Shown piece by piece: positions 62,568-64,000 of a stretch of 64,000 nucleotides of DNA. How positions within the stretch are numbered: position 1 is the first letter of the stretch; every line of letters begins with the position of its first letter. The stretch comes from Deltaproteobacteria bacterium (GTDB taxonomy: Bacteria > Myxococcota > XYA12-FULL-58-9). The position numbers and the translations under genes are program-made. The stretch spans positions 25,169 through 89,168 of the forward strand of contig JACRCV010000008.1 of assembly GCA_016218825.1 (NCBI GenBank). Direction: 5' to 3'. The notes below the pieces were generated by a model. It was not told where the DNA came from, ran no database searches, and was given only the letters and a program-made list of their open reading frames with translations.

Positions 62568-63794
62568 ATGTCCTCGCCAGATCTCGCGACCCGCGTCCGC
62601 TGGCTCTACCTGGACATGAACTCGTTCTTCGCGTCGGTCGAGCAGGAGATGGACCCGCGCCTGCGAGGCAAGCCGGTCGCCGTGGTGCCGCTCTTGGCCG
62701 ACACCACCTGCTGCATCGCCGTCAGCTACGAAGGCAAAGCGTTCGGCGTCAAGACCGGCACCCTGGTCGGCGAGGCCAAGCGGCTCTGCCCCGGCATCGA
62801 GCTCATCGAAGGCGATCACGAGAACTACGTCAGGTATCACCACCGGATCGTGGAGGCGGTCGAGTCGTGCCTGCCGGTCGAGGCGGTCTGCTCCATCGAC
62901 GAGATCGCGGCTCGGCTCACCGGCTCGCAGCAGGACGTCGGCGTCGCGACCGCGCTGGCGGACAAGATCAAGGGCACCATCAAGACCCAGGTGGGCGCGA
63001 CGCTGCGCTGCTCGATCGGCCTCGCCCCCAATCGCTACCTCGCCAAGATCGCTGCGGACATGAAGAAGCCGGACGGCCTCACGGTGGTGCGACCCTGCGA
63101 CCTGCCCGCGGTGCTCTACCCGCTGAAGCTGCGCGACCTCCCGGGCGTGGGCGCGCGGATGGAGGCGCGGCTGAAGAGCCGCCAGATCCGCACCATGGAG
63201 AGGCTGTGCGCCCTGTCGGAGAAAGAGCTGCGCCTGGCGTGGGGCAGCGTCACCGGCCTGAAGATGTGGCATCTGATCCGCGGCGAAGAGCTGCCGGAAA
63301 CAGAGACCTGCCAACAGAGCAGCAGCCACTCGCACGTGCTGCCGCCGGCGCTCCGCAACCCGCAGGACGCCGCGCGGGTGCTCAAGAAGCTCACCACCAA
63401 GGCCGCGATGCGACTTCGCGCCGAAGGCTTCTGGGCGACCGCCGTCGACGTCTTCGCCCGGTTCGCCGGCCAGGACGGCTGGAAAGCGAGATGCACCCTG
63501 CCCGAGACCCAAGACACCCTCGGGCTCCTGCATGCGGTCGGCGAGCTCTGGAAGGGCCTGCCGGACGGCGACCTCTATGCCGTGGGCGTGGCGCTCTCGG
63601 GGCTGGTTCCGGACGCGATGCACGTGCCGTCGCTCTTCGATGATCCGCGGCAAGCGAAGCTCACCAAGGCGCTCGACCAGGTCAACGCCAGGTTCGGCAA
63701 AGAGGCGGTGCATTTCGGCGCGACCCACGACGCCGGCAAGCTGGCGCCGCTGCGAATCGCGTTTGCCCGGATCCCTGACGAGAGCGAGCTCTGA
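62568..63794 (+). CDS. Y-family DNA polymerase (DinB/UmuC-type)
   Basis: The product has 408 residues from ATG 62568 (MSSPDLATRV); a GTG directly before it is an alternative. Catalytic motif YLDMNSFFASVE gives Asp16, with Phe20-Phe21 at the steric-gate area where Tyr is also common. CSIDEIA holds Asp111-Glu112. The little-finger part and a probable helix-hairpin-helix (DLPGVGARMEARLKSR) follow. The length is that of a full translesion polymerase (DNA pol IV/ImuB-like). These enzymes copy past damaged bases at low fidelity. No SOS box or imuA/dnaE2 partner is seen in the window. The last 200 bp of the window after it hold no gene. Confidence 0.9.
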   Translation: MSSPDLATRVRWLYLDMNSFFASVEQEMDPRLRGKPVAVVPLLADTTCCIAVSYEGKAFGVKTGTLVGEAKRLCPGIELIEGDHENYVRYHHRIVEAVESCLPVEAVCSIDEIAARLTGSQQDVGVATALADKIKGTIKTQVGATLRCSIGLAPNRYLAKIAADMKKPDGLTVVRPCDLPAVLYPLKLRDLPGVGARMEARLKSRQIRTMERLCALSEKELRLAWGSVTGLKMWHLIRGEELPETETCQQSSSHSHVLPPALRNPQDAARVLKKLTTKAAMRLRAEGFWATAVDVFARFAGQDGWKARCTLPETQDTLGLLHAVGELWKGLPDGDLYAVGVALSGLVPDAMHVPSLFDDPRQAKLTKALDQVNARFGKEAVHFGATHDAGKLAPLRIAFARIPDESEL

Positions 63795-63898
63795 AGACGC
63801 CTCGAGAGGGCACCCGGGCCCAGCGCGGGCGGACACCGTTCATGCCGCCACAGTTCCTGCCCATAACTCCGCTCTAGACGCTCCGCGTTAGGAGTGTG

Positions 63899-63939
63899 AA
63901 GCGCATCCGATCCGCGCTGTGCCTGGTTTGGATGCGCTT
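63899..63939. repeat. 10-bp inverted repeat
   Basis: aagcgcatcc (63899-63908) and ggatgcgctt (63930-63939) are perfect complements separated by 21 nt. It may be a hairpin of the polymerase 3' end, a terminator, or the edge of an element cut by the window end. No T-run follows. The remaining bases to 64000 show nothing else. Confidence 0.4.
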
Positions 63940-64000
63940 GCCTTAGCGGGCCGCATGTCGCCCAGTGGGCGAGTTCTTGCTTGCTTTGGCGTCTGGTTAT

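Noticed and set aside
63840..63960. Integron attC-like site around the inverted repeat
   Set aside because: R'/R'' core sequences RYYYAAC and GTTRRRY are not both present in the right places.

Overview
The window is high-GC DNA (roughly 68-70 % by eye) packed with short-gap operons. It most resembles a myxobacterium or close relative (Myxococcota). The evidence is a giant thrombospondin-type-3 repeat protein ending in a MYXO-CTERM-like tail, many lipoproteins with Cys-rich or vWA-like domains, a caspase-like protein tied to an ECF sigma factor, a PilZ protein and DUF3501/DUF3047/DUF362 genes. No rRNA, tRNA, CRISPR array, IS element or phage module was seen.

Layout. 1-8.9 kb: a partial secreted beta-propeller protein, an HSL-type hydrolase, a barrel protein plus APH-like kinase pair, and a minus-strand operon of a Cys-rich protein, a TPR protein and an AAA-like ATPase, divergent from a PilZ gene. 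9-16.9 kb: a complete tripartite RND efflux operon (TolC, MFP, AcrB-type pump) followed by an MMPL-type exporter. 16.9-22.1 kb (minus): a five-gene redox operon with an Fe-S oxidoreductase, DUF3501, a CcmI-like lipoprotein and a two-subunit sarcosine-oxidase/HcnBC-like flavin dehydrogenase. 22.3-25.6 kb: a COG2509 flavoprotein convergent with a cysteine desulfurase. 25.6-29.5 kb (minus): ECF sigma, anti-sigma, exported caspase-barrel protein, lipoprotein. 29.7-32.3 kb: a lipoprotein, a membrane protein and DUF3047. 32.5-39.5 kb (plus): PAP2/AUR1-like enzyme, GT4 glycosyltransferase, MMPL exporter, TolC and MlaC-like protein, which looks like a glycolipid synthesis and export cluster. 39.6-41.1 kb: class II amidotransferase and hemerythrin. 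41.2-45.9 kb (minus): DUF362, AmrS-like radical SAM and spermidine-synthase-like membrane protein. 46-50.5 kb: the TSP3 giant. 50.4-62 kb: mostly exported lipoproteins, esterases and unknowns. 62.6-63.8 kb: a Y-family DNA polymerase.

Most striking find: at 58441-58875 two coding-looking segments are joined in one frame by a single UGA (codon 57). A perfect 7-bp hairpin with a GUU loop starts 14 nt after the UGA, and the loop lies 21 nt after it. This fits the published bacterial SECIS rules, so the locus is very probably an undescribed selenoprotein with a C-terminal zinc ribbon that ordinary gene calling would split or lose.

Many genes are translationally coupled: ATGA, GTGA, TTGA and even CTGA overlaps are seen. 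Gene starts were chosen from ribosome-binding sites, signal peptides and these overlaps.
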